Shown here: positions 32,778 through 41,221 of the stretch, in pieces
Layout of the letters: each line of letters opens with the position of its first letter
Numbering within the stretch: the stretch's first letter is position 1
Source of the DNA: Paenibacillus sp. MZ04-78.2
GTDB lineage: Bacteria; Bacillota; Bacilli; Paenibacillales; NBRC-103111
Direction of reading: 5' to 3'
DNA: 64,000 nt
Assembly: GCF_024213375.1 (NCBI RefSeq)
Contig: NZ_JANAVJ010000009.1
Coordinates: 62,001 to 126,000 of the forward strand
Position numbers and translations under genes: made by a program
The notes under the pieces: model-generated
What the model saw: only the letters and a program-made list of their open reading frames with translations
Databases searched by the model: none
What the model was told of the DNA's origin: nothing

Positions 32778-34085
32778 ATGAACCCTCTTGCCCAAAGTTT
32801 AAATGAAGCTATTCAAAAGGAAAGCCCGCACGTTTACGAGATGCTGTCCGAGCTCGGCAAACAAATTTATTTTCCGAAGGTCGGCATCCTGAGCCAATCC
32901 GCCGAAGCGAAGGCAAAGGCCAAGAAGTTCAACGCCACCATCGGCACGGCGCTGGAGAACGGTCAGCCGATGCATCTGAAAGTCATCCAAGATACATTGT
33001 CCGCTTACAATCCGAAGGACATTTACGAATATGCCCCGCCGGCGGGCAAGCCGGAGCTTCGCACCGCATGGAGCAGCAAGATGATCGAGGAAAATCCGTC
33101 CCTACAAGGCAAAAACCTCGGCAATCCGATCGTGACGAACGCGCTTACCCACGGACTGAGCATCGTGGCGGATTTGTTCGCCGGTCCCGGAGACGCCGTC
33201 ATCATTCCGGATAAAAACTGGGAAAACTACGAGCTGACCTTCGGCATTCGCCGCGGCGCGGAGATCGTATACTACCCGCTTTACACGGAAGACCGTCAGT
33301 TCAACGCGGCAGCGCTCCGCGACGCCCTGCTTGCGCAAAAGGGCAAAGGCAAAGCCATCGTCGTGCTGAACTTCCCTAACAACCCGACTGGCTACACGCC
33401 GGGTCCCGAAGAAGGACTCGCCATCGTAGCGGCAATTAAGGAAGCGGCGGAAGCCGGCATCAACGTCGTGGCCGTCACGGACGACGCTTACTTCGGCCTG
33501 TTCTTCGAAGAATCGCTGCATGAGTCGCTTGCCGGCCAATTGGCGGAGCTTCATCCGCGCGTGCTGTCGGTCAAGATCGACGGCGCGACGAAGGAAGAAT
33601 ACGTGTGGGGCTTCCGCGTCGGCTTTATTACGTACGTCGGACAAAGCGATGCGACGCTGGCGGCTCTGGAGCAAAAAACGATGGGCATTATCCGCGCGAC
33701 GATTTCCAGCGGCCCGCATCCGTCGCAGACGTTCGTGCTGCATGCGCTGCAATCGCCGGACTTCAAAGCCCAGAAGCAGGAGAAGTTCGACATTATGAAA
33801 GCCCGCGCCAACCGCGTCAAAGCGCTACTCGATACCGGGAAATTCGATCAGGTATGGGACTACTACCCGTTCAACTCCGGCTACTTTATGTGCCTGAAGC
33901 TGAAGACGGTCGACGCCGAAACGCTGCGCTTGCACCTGCTCGATAAATACGGCGTCGGGACGATCGCCCTCGGCGAAACCGATCTCCGCGTCGCCTTCTC
34001 CTGCATCGAGGAAGCGAATATCGACGAGCTGTTCGAAACGATCTACCAAGGCGTTCTGGATCTCCAAAATGTCGCCGCGAAATAA
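32778..34085 (+). CDS. PLP-dependent class I/II aminotransferase
   Basis: 435 residues. Fold-type I aminotransferase: NFPNNPTGY, TDDAYFGLFFEE (Asp/Tyr around the cofactor) and the probable Schiff-base Lys in KIDGATKEEYVWGFRVGFI, a form seen in a distinct subgroup of bacterial aminotransferases. AAGGA is 9 bases before ATG 32778; an ATG at 32751 is in frame but poorly placed. It is a single gene with its own terminator. The amino-acid substrate is not evident. Confidence 0.85.
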   Translation: MNPLAQSLNEAIQKESPHVYEMLSELGKQIYFPKVGILSQSAEAKAKAKKFNATIGTALENGQPMHLKVIQDTLSAYNPKDIYEYAPPAGKPELRTAWSSKMIEENPSLQGKNLGNPIVTNALTHGLSIVADLFAGPGDAVIIPDKNWENYELTFGIRRGAEIVYYPLYTEDRQFNAAALRDALLAQKGKGKAIVVLNFPNNPTGYTPGPEEGLAIVAAIKEAAEAGINVVAVTDDAYFGLFFEESLHESLAGQLAELHPRVLSVKIDGATKEEYVWGFRVGFITYVGQSDATLAALEQKTMGIIRATISSGPHPSQTFVLHALQSPDFKAQKQEKFDIMKARANRVKALLDTGKFDQVWDYYPFNSGYFMCLKLKTVDAETLRLHLLDKYGVGTIALGETDLRVAFSCIEEANIDELFETIYQGVLDLQNVAAK

Positions 34086-34095
34086 ACGAAATCCG

Positions 34096-34133
34096 TAAAA
34101 GCCGAGGTTCGCAAGAGCCTTCGGCTTTTTTTG
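34096..34133 (+). terminator. Terminator after aminotransferase
   Basis: AAAGCCGAGG and CCTTCGGCTTTTTTT arms. Confidence 0.8.
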
Positions 34134-34221
34134 CATTTGCAATCGACCGAAAATGAATGCTACAATAAACCTACGTTAACACCTCGGTTAAGTGAGGCTT
34201 TATCCGAAAGGAGGAATGTGG

Positions 34222-34587
34222 ATGACAGCACGCCGACATAAGCACCCTCTTCATGTTCTTTTTGTACTGCTTACCGGTCTGTTCCTCACATTCTCCTGGT
34301 TCATCCCGATTGCCGAAGCGGAAAATCCGCCGCTCACGCGCTCGATGACGATGGGCCGATCGGGCGCCTCCCGCGCTGTCTCCACCAGATCCCGTCAGCA
34401 GACGGACAACGACATGCACACGCCTGTTTCAGGCATGCCGTATCTCTGTTCGAAAGCAATCCGCTTTCCCATACCTGCCTTCATCTTGGAGCGGCGCTCA
34501 GACCGTTCCATCTTCCTCCTGCTCAAGCAGCAGCTCTTGATGCCCTTAAAATTTACGGTGAATACGTACCTCGCTCCCCAAGTTTGA
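34222..34587 (+). CDS. Small secreted or membrane-anchored protein of unknown function
   Basis: 121 residues; family not recognised. A basic N-terminus and a hydrophobic helix ([20 protein letters not shown]) ending AEAE look like a signal peptide. The rest is basic with several Met and one Cys. AAAGGAGG lies 7 bases before ATG 34222, and TTGCAA/TACAAT-like promoter elements lie upstream. Its position before khtT recalls khtS of Bacillus, but I cannot show similarity. Confidence 0.5.
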   Translation: MTARRHKHPLHVLFVLLTGLFLTFSWFIPIAEAENPPLTRSMTMGRSGASRAVSTRSRQQTDNDMHTPVSGMPYLCSKAIRFPIPAFILERRSDRSIFLLLKQQLLMPLKFTVNTYLAPQV

Positions 34588-34642
34588 TCGTTTACGGGCT
34601 CCGGCAGCCGGACCCGCAATCCAAAACTTGGGAGGAGATTCC

Positions 34643-35140
34643 ATGACAGACATCCGAGAGTCCGATCTTCCGGGAATCGGACGAAAATTTCAACTGCACA
34701 CACGCGGAGGCGATAAATTGGTCGTGGTCATCCACGACGACGGAAGAAGAGAACTGTACCATTTTGATCCGGACGATCCGGATGAGACCATCTCCACGGT
34801 AACGCTGGATGACGACGAAGCGAGAATGATGGCCGGGATTATCGGCGGGATGAGCTATCGGCCCAAATCGCTCGAAACGATGGAAGTGGCGCTGGACGCC
34901 TTGGTCGTGGAATGGTTCAAGATCGACGCCGGCGCAGGCAGCGTCGGGCAGACGATCGGCGGGCTGAACGTCCGCCAGCAAACGGGAGCGACGATTATCG
35001 CCGTCGCCGAGAAAAACCATACGCACTGCATCAATCCGGGCCCAGAGTACGTGCTTCATGCGGAATCGACGCTCGTCGTCGCGGGAGAACGCAAGCAATT
35101 GAAGGCGCTGAAGGAACTCCTTCAGCAAGGGAGCCTGTAG
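34643..35140 (+). CDS. khtT: K+/H+ antiporter regulatory subunit KhtT
   Basis: 165 residues. An N-terminal KhtT-specific domain ([22 protein letters not shown]) is followed by an RCK_C/TrkA_C domain ([31 protein letters not shown]). In Bacillus, KhtT controls KhtU and binds c-di-AMP and protons. GGGAGGAG precedes ATG 34643. It stops 3 bp before khtU. Confidence 0.88.
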   Translation: MTDIRESDLPGIGRKFQLHTRGGDKLVVVIHDDGRRELYHFDPDDPDETISTVTLDDDEARMMAGIIGGMSYRPKSLETMEVALDALVVEWFKIDAGAGSVGQTIGGLNVRQQTGATIIAVAEKNHTHCINPGPEYVLHAESTLVVAGERKQLKALKELLQQGSL

Positions 35141-35143
35141 CCT

Positions 35144-36382
35144 ATGAAGCACATCGTTCTAGAGATTGGGCTGGCGATTTGTCTCATTGCCTCTGCGGGC
35201 TGGCTTTCCACGAAGCTGCGATTTTCCGTCGTTCCGTTTTACATTTTGATCGGGATGGCGGTCGGCCCCCATGCGCCGAAGTTCGGGGCATTCGATTTCC
35301 GCTTCATCGACAGCGCTCCGCTGATCGAATTTATGGGCCGTCTCGGGGTGCTGTTCCTGCTCTTTTATCTCGGACTTGAATTTTCGGTCAGCCGGCTGAT
35401 CAAGTCCGGGCGCTCCATCGCGGTCGGAGGCACGATCTATATCGCGATCAACTTCACGCTCGGGCTGCTGTTTGGCTGGCTCTCCGGATTTCCGCTGTAC
35501 GAGACGCTGGTCATTGCCGGCATTACGACGATTTCCTCCAGCGCGATCGTCGCCAAAGTGCTCGTCGATCTGAAGCGGACGGCCAATGCCGAGACGGAAA
35601 TGATTCTGGGCATCATCATGTTCGAAGACGTGTTCCTGGCCGTCTATATTTCCATTCTGTCCGGACTGCTGTTAAGCGGAGCCACATCGGTAGGAGGCAT
35701 TATCTTGTCCGCGCTGATCTCGCTCGCCTTCATGCTCGTCTTCCTGATCGTCGGGCGCAAAGCGGTGCCTTGGCTGAACCGCTTCCTGAATATCCGGTCC
35801 AACGAAGTGTTTCTGCTGTTCGTCTTCGGATTTTTGACGGTCGTTGCGGGCTTCTCCGAAACGATTCATGTCGCGGAAGCGATCGGCGCGCTGCTCGTCG
35901 GGTTGGTATTGGCCGAGACCGAGCACAGGCACCGGATCGAGAAGCTGATTCTTCCGTTCCGGGATTTCTTCGGGGCGCTGTTCTTCTTCAGCTTCGGCCT
36001 GACTATCGATCCGCTCGCGCTCGGCGGCGCCGTCTGGCTCTCCTTGGGAGCGGTTCTGCTGACCCTCATCGGCAATTACGTGGCAGGGATGCTGGCCGGG
36101 CGAAGCGCCGGGCTATCCCCGAAAGCGTCGTCCAACATCGGGTTGACGATCGTCTCTCGGGGAGAATTCTCCATCATTATGGCCAATCTCGGCAAAGCTG
36201 GCGGATTGATGACCGTCCTGCAGCCGTTCGCCGCGCTGTACGTGTTGATTTTGGCGATTCTCGGACCGCTGCTGACGAAGGAATCGAAGCTCGTGTACGG
36301 CTTGCTGAATCGTTGGTTTAAATTTGACAAAACGGCAGCGCCGCCGGACCGCTCCAAGGCGCAGGAAAACCATCCGGCCTGA
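35144..36382 (+). CDS. khtU: K+/H+ antiporter KhtU (CPA2 family)
   Basis: 412 residues, about 12 membrane helices. CPA2 marks include PFYILIGMAVGPH, FLLFYLGLEFS, GITTISSSAIVAKVL and SRGEFSIIMANLG. It expels K+ in exchange for H+ and works with KhtT encoded immediately upstream. A bidirectional terminator follows. Confidence 0.9.
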   Translation: MKHIVLEIGLAICLIASAGWLSTKLRFSVVPFYILIGMAVGPHAPKFGAFDFRFIDSAPLIEFMGRLGVLFLLFYLGLEFSVSRLIKSGRSIAVGGTIYIAINFTLGLLFGWLSGFPLYETLVIAGITTISSSAIVAKVLVDLKRTANAETEMILGIIMFEDVFLAVYISILSGLLLSGATSVGGIILSALISLAFMLVFLIVGRKAVPWLNRFLNIRSNEVFLLFVFGFLTVVAGFSETIHVAEAIGALLVGLVLAETEHRHRIEKLILPFRDFFGALFFFSFGLTIDPLALGGAVWLSLGAVLLTLIGNYVAGMLAGRSAGLSPKASSNIGLTIVSRGEFSIIMANLGKAGGLMTVLQPFAALYVLILAILGPLLTKESKLVYGLLNRWFKFDKTAAPPDRSKAQENHPA

Positions 36383-36388
36383 CAACGC

Positions 36389-36434
36389 AAACAAGCCTGA
36401 CGGAAGGGATCGCTCCCTTTTCGTCAGGCTTGTT
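36389..36434. terminator. Bidirectional terminator between khtU and ilvA
   Basis: AACAAGCCTGACG and CGTCAGGCTTGTT arms with an inner GGGA/TCCC stem. Confidence 0.85.
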
Positions 36435-36443
36435 CATGTTGGC

Positions 36444-37697
36444 TTAGATCAACAAATTAAACAAGTTCGGGTCCTTATTAATCTCGCTGAACCGCAGCCC
36501 GCGCTGCTCCATCCGTTCGATCAGCGGACCGTAATCGTCCTTGTGCTTGAGCTCGATGCCGACAAGCGCAGGACCGTTTTCTTTGCTTGTTTTCTTCGTA
36601 TATTCGAACCGGGTAATGTCGTCGGTCGGTCCGAGCACGTATTCGAGAAACTCCCGCAAAGCGCCTGCGCGCTGCGGAAAATTGACGATGAAGTAATGCT
36701 TCAGGCCCTCGTAGATGAGCGACCGCTCCTTGATTTCCTGCATCCGGTCGATGTCGTTGTTGCCGCCGCTGACGACGCACACGACATTTTTGCCGGCGAT
36801 CTCCTCGCGGTAAAACTCCAGCGCCGCCACCGACAGCGCTCCCGCCGGCTCCGCCACGATGGCGTTCTCGTTGTACAGCTCAAGAATCGTCGTGCACACT
36901 TTGCCTTCCGGCACGACGATGATATCGTCGAGGAACTCGCGGCAGATGTCGTACGTCAGCTCGCCGACCCGCTTGACCGCCGTGCCGTCGACGAATTTGT
37001 CGATCTCGCCGAGCGTGACGATCTCGCCCGAATCGACCGATTGCCGCATCGAAGGCGCTCCGGTCGTTTCCACGCCGACGATCCGGGTAGTCGGGCTGAC
37101 GCCCTTGATATATGTGCTCATGCCGGCAATGAGTCCGCCGCCGCCGATCCCGGCGAATACGTAGTCAACCGGCCCCTGCATGTCGTTCATCAGCTCCAGA
37201 CCGACGGTACCCTGCCCGGCAATGACCTTCGGATGATCGAATGGGTGAACGAACGACAATCCTTCGCGTTCCCCGTAATCCAGCGCTTCCCGCAGCGAAT
37301 CATCGAAGGTGTCCCCGGTCAGCACGACATCGACGAACGGGCCTCCAAATAGCTTGACTTGCGATATTTTTTGCCGTGGCGTTGTCGTCGGCATGAAAAT
37401 TTTTCCCGGAATTTGCAGCGCTTTGCAGGAATAAGCCACGCCTTGGGCATGGTTGCCAGCGCTGGCGCAGACAACGCCTTTGTGCAACTTGTCCTCCGGC
37501 AGACTGCGGATCATATTATAGGCGCCGCGAATTTTGAACGAGCGGACCACCTGCAAGTCCTCCCGCTTCAAGAACACGTTGCAGCCGTATTTTTCGGATA
37601 AAATGAAATTTTTTTGCAAGGGGGTCTGATGTACGACGTCCTTCAGCAGATGGCTGGCGACGAGAATATCCTCTAGTTTGATATGCTGTGCGGTCAT
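36444..37697 (-). CDS. ilvA: Threonine dehydratase, biosynthetic
   Basis: 417 residues. It deaminates threonine to 2-oxobutanoate for isoleucine synthesis. The PLP Lys is in VRSFKIRGAYN, the phosphate loop is GIGGGGLIAG, and SGGNNDI follows. A single ACT-like regulatory domain occupies the last ~85 residues (HYFIVNFPQRAGALREFLEYVLG), as in the short Bacillus form. GGAGGAAAAG precedes ATG 37697. No T-box was seen upstream. Confidence 0.92.
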   Translation of the reverse strand: MTAQHIKLEDILVASHLLKDVVHQTPLQKNFILSEKYGCNVFLKREDLQVVRSFKIRGAYNMIRSLPEDKLHKGVVCASAGNHAQGVAYSCKALQIPGKIFMPTTTPRQKISQVKLFGGPFVDVVLTGDTFDDSLREALDYGEREGLSFVHPFDHPKVIAGQGTVGLELMNDMQGPVDYVFAGIGGGGLIAGMSTYIKGVSPTTRIVGVETTGAPSMRQSVDSGEIVTLGEIDKFVDGTAVKRVGELTYDICREFLDDIIVVPEGKVCTTILELYNENAIVAEPAGALSVAALEFYREEIAGKNVVCVVSGGNNDIDRMQEIKERSLIYEGLKHYFIVNFPQRAGALREFLEYVLGPTDDITRFEYTKKTSKENGPALVGIELKHKDDYGPLIERMEQRGLRFSEINKDPNLFNLLI

Positions 37698-37978
37698 AAT
37701 CGCTTTTCCTCCAACCCGGTGTACATAAGTCTCGCGCCCGGTAGTACGGGCTTGCTCGCAATTTCTCCTAATTATACACCGTTCGGCGCATCTGTCCATC
37801 CCCTTTCTCATGGCCTATCTTCTTTAGCGCCCTTGACTTAAGACCTTATGCCAGGGAATTAAGAAGCAACTCACCCCGAGGAGCCGATGGACACTGTAGA
37901 CGGGAAGCCCCTTCAGTAGCGACGTTAAGCGAAAAAACAACCGAAACGCAAAAGCGAGTTGACCGGAAATGCCAACTG

Positions 37979-38059
37979 GGGTGCGAAGTTTGAAGCGGAC
38001 GCCATCCACGTCTGGGGAATACGGAAGGTGACCACTCGCCAATATCTGAACGCGATCGT
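37979..38059. repeat. 81-bp direct repeat, copy 1
   Basis: It begins GGGTGCGAAGTTTGAAGCG and ends GCGATCGT. The same 81 bases with 3 mismatches recur at 42721-42801 in the same orientation. In copy 1 open sequence continues further left, into a minus-strand frame reading ILASGHLPYSPDVDGVRF. This sequence directly abuts an IS6-type transposase remnant. Confidence 0.85.
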
Positions 38060-38157
38060 AAGACAAAATCGATCGTAGCTCCTTTCGAATCCACTGCTCA
38101 ATATAGATACTTCCATTGACCTCTTACCTTAATATAAGTCTCATCAACACGCCAAGA
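38060..38157 (-). pseudogene. IS6/IS26-type transposase fragment
   Basis: The minus strand reads SWRVDETYIKVRGQWKYLY, then an in-frame TGA, then AVDSKGATIDFVLRSR. This contains the first catalytic Asp (VDETY) and second Asp (AVDSKG) of IS6-family DDE transposases. It is cut off at the 81-bp repeat, and the third catalytic residue is absent. Confidence 0.75.
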
Positions 38158-38189
38158 ATCAGTAGTTCACCATCAGACATGGTGATCTT

Positions 38190-38249
38190 GCAGAAATATC
38201 CCCCCGGTTTAACACCGTATTAGGCCGGATGGAAAACGGGGGGATCTGC
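38190..38249 (-). terminator. Strong hairpin downstream of the C45 hydrolase gene
   Basis: GCAGA...TCCCCCCG and CGGGGGGATCTGC-type arms enclose about 30 bases. It lies 16 bases past the hydrolase stop; there is no clear T run, so terminator function is tentative. Confidence 0.45.
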
Positions 38250-38264
38250 AACTGAATGTTTCCG

Positions 38265-39362
38265 TTACTCCCTCGAAGCGAACCCGTACACCTCATACGG
38301 ATTCTCACAGGGTTGCCCTATAGCCAATTCAAATGTACCTTGAGACATGTTCATAATAATGGAAAACACGGTACTGGAGATCATCGGGCGGCCGAGGTCG
38401 GGAGCCAGCACTTCCCCATGCCTGCAAATGCCGTCCGGATACCCGCCATGATCACGAAAAATTCGTTTTAAAGCGTCCGTATCAATTTCCTTTCCATAAC
38501 TAGCCAATTGCTTGTTGGCGCGTCCCTGACGCAGATGCGTATCAGGCGATATGATTCTTGCCGTATCGTGAATTGTTACCATCCGCGGGCCGATAAAATG
38601 GTTGGCATGAACCAGATAGCCTTCAGTGGGGTAAAGAACATCATAATTGGTCGGCGCCGCTTCTACATTCAGCGCTTCCCCTTCCTTGTGCGCGATCAGG
38701 TAATTGGCCGAGGTGCCCCGCGTTAGGCGTGCAACCTGTCCCACCGCTTGGGGAAGCGTTTTACTATTTAAAATCCCGCGGAGTACAATATGAATCGGTA
38801 CACCCATTTCTCTCTCCGATGTTCCGAGGAAATTCAGGCAAACGCCGATTCCTGCGCTGTTCATGCCGATCTTCCCCACGATTCCCGCTTCCGTTACCAT
38901 CAGGATGGCCGGGCGTGGTGCTTGATTGATTTCGAGAACGATCATCCCCGGTTTGACCCGGTTGTTCCAATCCCAGTTTTGGCCGAGCAGCATCTCCTGA
39001 TTTTTCGTCGCCTCAGGTAAGACCGCCATACTTGTGCATCCGTCCGACGGCACATTGCTTCCTGCCAGATTCGTGATGATCTCACTGCGGGTATTGAGCA
39101 CGATCAGATCGATCAGATCTACTTCCGCCCCCTCGCTGATCCCTTTGATTTCATCCAGAATCTCGGCGTCATAGCGTTCGATCCAGGGAATGTACTGGAT
39201 GGCATACGCACGGGCCGCTTGCCATTGGACTTGGGCCATCTCTAAAAACAGAGCTTTGTACGTTTCGATATTATGAATGATCTGCTGTTTGGCCAGCTGT
39301 CCGAGTTGTTTCCCTCGCTCAAATGCGGACCCTCTCACACGGTAATGCGGAAACGATGTCAT
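38265..39362 (-). CDS. C45-family (acyl-CoA:6-APA acyltransferase-like) amidohydrolase
   Basis: 365 residues. An Ntn-type hydrolase related to penicillin acyltransferase: the candidate nucleophile Cys is in SDGCTSMAV, followed by LLGQNWDWN and NSAGIGVCLNFLG. An N-terminal RGSAFERGKQLGQLA helix is typical. It cleaves amide bonds of small N-acyl or peptide-like substrates. GGAGG is 9 bases before ATG 39362. It is the last gene of a sigma-54-driven operon with an SSS symporter, suggesting import and then hydrolysis of one compound. The gene is less GC-rich than the flanks. Confidence 0.82.
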   Translation of the reverse strand: MTSFPHYRVRGSAFERGKQLGQLAKQQIIHNIETYKALFLEMAQVQWQAARAYAIQYIPWIERYDAEILDEIKGISEGAEVDLIDLIVLNTRSEIITNLAGSNVPSDGCTSMAVLPEATKNQEMLLGQNWDWNNRVKPGMIVLEINQAPRPAILMVTEAGIVGKIGMNSAGIGVCLNFLGTSEREMGVPIHIVLRGILNSKTLPQAVGQVARLTRGTSANYLIAHKEGEALNVEAAPTNYDVLYPTEGYLVHANHFIGPRMVTIHDTARIISPDTHLRQGRANKQLASYGKEIDTDALKRIFRDHGGYPDGICRHGEVLAPDLGRPMISSTVFSIIMNMSQGTFELAIGQPCENPYEVYGFASRE

Positions 39363-39393
39363 GTTGCTAAACCTCCAACGGCATATAAATGTT

Positions 39394-40872
39394 CTAGTAA
39401 TTTGCGGATGATACGGTTTCTTCTTTGACAACGCTTTTGCGGGTAAGCACACTGATTAGCAAAGTGATCAGTAGATTCACGAAAAGCGCGATAAACCCGG
39501 TGTTCAAATCCTTAACTACCTGCGGCAAACCGGGAAATAGCGTCCCAATCGTCGTCTTGGAAATCGTCAAATAGGCAACGGTCGCCACACCGAATAATAT
39601 TCCCCATGAAGCTCCATATTTGTTGACCGGGTTGTTCGGCAGCAAGCTCCACAGGAGGGCCGGAAATAACTGAGTGATCAAACTAAACGACATCAGCAAT
39701 AATGCGTACAGGGCATTGCCTCCATTAAGGACAAAGTAAAGAGAAATGAGACCAACGACCGGAACGGTTAGTTTCGCCACCTTGGCTACGTGCGCCTCGC
39801 TGCTTGACTTGGCCAAAGGCTGGTAGACGTTTTTCGCAAATAATGTCCCAATCGTTAGCAAGATGATGGAGGTAGGCACCAGTGCGGTTAACAGTCCGAC
39901 CCCGCCAATCACCCCGATAAACCAAGGGTCAAATGTTTGAATGGAAAGCCGTAACAAGGCCAAGTCCCCTTCCGCCCCTTTTAATCCAGGAACTTGCAGG
40001 ATGGCCGTATAGCCTACCAAAAAGACGAATACAAGCAGCAAGGTGTAGAGCGGCATAATAATCGTATTGCGGCGAAATACTTTTTCGCTCTTGGCTGATA
40101 ACGCTGCGGCAAAAAGCCCAGGCTGCATGTAAAAACCGACTGCTGTCAACAAAACGGTGGAAATGACCCAACTGAGGCTCTGTCCCTTGTCGGGCAGTGT
40201 CAAATGAGCCGGTTTTGCCGCCTGAACCGCTTCGAACATCGGCTTAATTCCGCCATAGTAGTGATAGGGTAAATATAATCCCAGAAATACCACGATCATT
40301 ACGATGGTGATATCCTTGATAATCGCCGTCCAAGCAGCGCCGTGAATCCCGGAAATCATGACATAGATAGTAACGGCGATGGTCCCAATCCACATGGCGA
40401 GCGTAGGTGAAATCATCCCGTAAGAAGTTTCCGATACGATAATGCCAAGCCCTTTCAATTGCAAGACTACCACCGGAACGGAAGCGACCATTCCGACGAC
40501 GGAGACCAGCATGCCCAGCGGCGCACTCTCATATTTGCTGCGAAAAAAATCGGAGATCGAAATGAGCTTGTGTTCTTTGGCGTACCGCCAAATCGGAGGC
40601 AGCAAATAGTAAGAAAAGACATAGGCCAATGTCATGTACGCAAGGACGTAATAAGCAGGTGAGCCAACCTGATAGATCATCCCGCTGCCGCCAAGGAATG
40701 TGAATGTCGTAAAGAATTCTCCGGCAAGCAAAAGGAAAATGAAAACGATTCCAAAACCGCGCCCTCCAACGGCCCATTGCTCCAGGTTCATTTTTTTGCC
40801 CCAGCCCGAGCGAATGGCTAGAAAAATAGCCGCCATCAAAAAGGCAAACATAATTAGCAAAGCGCTGTTCAT
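39394..40872 (-). CDS. Sodium:solute symporter (SSS family)
   Basis: 492 residues, about 13 membrane helices. Family marks include GGRGFGIVFIFLLLAGEFFTTFTFLGGSG, a TM5-6 region with GIHGAAWTAIIKD and LTALVPTSIILL. It takes up an unknown solute with Na+. Its start overlaps the DUF3311 stop (TGATG), the arrangement seen for yhjC-yhjB in Bacillus. The C45 hydrolase follows 31 bp later. Confidence 0.88.
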   Translation of the reverse strand: MNSALLIMFAFLMAAIFLAIRSGWGKKMNLEQWAVGGRGFGIVFIFLLLAGEFFTTFTFLGGSGMIYQVGSPAYYVLAYMTLAYVFSYYLLPPIWRYAKEHKLISISDFFRSKYESAPLGMLVSVVGMVASVPVVVLQLKGLGIIVSETSYGMISPTLAMWIGTIAVTIYVMISGIHGAAWTAIIKDITIVMIVVFLGLYLPYHYYGGIKPMFEAVQAAKPAHLTLPDKGQSLSWVISTVLLTAVGFYMQPGLFAAALSAKSEKVFRRNTIIMPLYTLLLVFVFLVGYTAILQVPGLKGAEGDLALLRLSIQTFDPWFIGVIGGVGLLTALVPTSIILLTIGTLFAKNVYQPLAKSSSEAHVAKVAKLTVPVVGLISLYFVLNGGNALYALLLMSFSLITQLFPALLWSLLPNNPVNKYGASWGILFGVATVAYLTISKTTIGTLFPGLPQVVKDLNTGFIALFVNLLITLLISVLTRKSVVKEETVSSANY

Positions 40873-41069
40873 CAGACGTCCTCCTTCCGATCAGCAGGAT
40901 CAATAAAATTGACGATGGCCATCACGGCCGAGGTCAGAATGACCCAAAGCACGATCCAAAAGAGTAAGAACGGCATTCCTAACACCAAAGGAGTGGCCTT
41001 GTTGGCAAAAGGGAGTCCGCCCAGCATACCGATAAAAGGTATCAGTCCCAATGCATGAATCGGTTTCAT
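40872..41069 (-). CDS. DUF3311 small membrane partner of the symporter
   Basis: 65 residues with two hydrophobic helices (LGLIPFIGMLGGLPFANK and VLGMPFLLFWIVLWVILTSAVMAIV) and a short polar tail. DUF3311 proteins are regularly encoded just before SSS symporters. GAGGAGG precedes ATG 41069. It is the first gene after the sigma-54 promoter. Confidence 0.8.
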   Translation of the reverse strand: MKPIHALGLIPFIGMLGGLPFANKATPLVLGMPFLLFWIVLWVILTSAVMAIVNFIDPADRKEDV

Positions 41070-41127
41070 GAGTTGCCTCCTCATTTTTTGTTTGATGTTT
41101 TTTCTCCTTTCTTGCAAATCTCATAAA

Positions 41128-41143
41128 GCAAAAAGAATGCCAA
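41128..41143 (-). promoter_or_regulatory. Sigma-54 (-24/-12) promoter
   Basis: On the minus strand TTGGCATTCTTTTTGC: GG at -24 and GC at -12 are exactly 12 bases apart, close to TTGGCAC-N5-TTGC. It lies 59-74 bp before the DUF3311 start, with the sigma-54 activator gene immediately upstream. Confidence 0.75.
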
Positions 41144-41221
41144 TAGCGAAAATCCCACAAGTAATGCGGTCGGACCATTGGCTCACGTAAAAAACGATCC
41201 ATAAATAATTCAATTTTACTT

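Noticed and set aside
37698-37840. T-box leader for ilvA
   Set aside because: No specifier hairpin or conserved T-box sequence was visible in the short upstream region.
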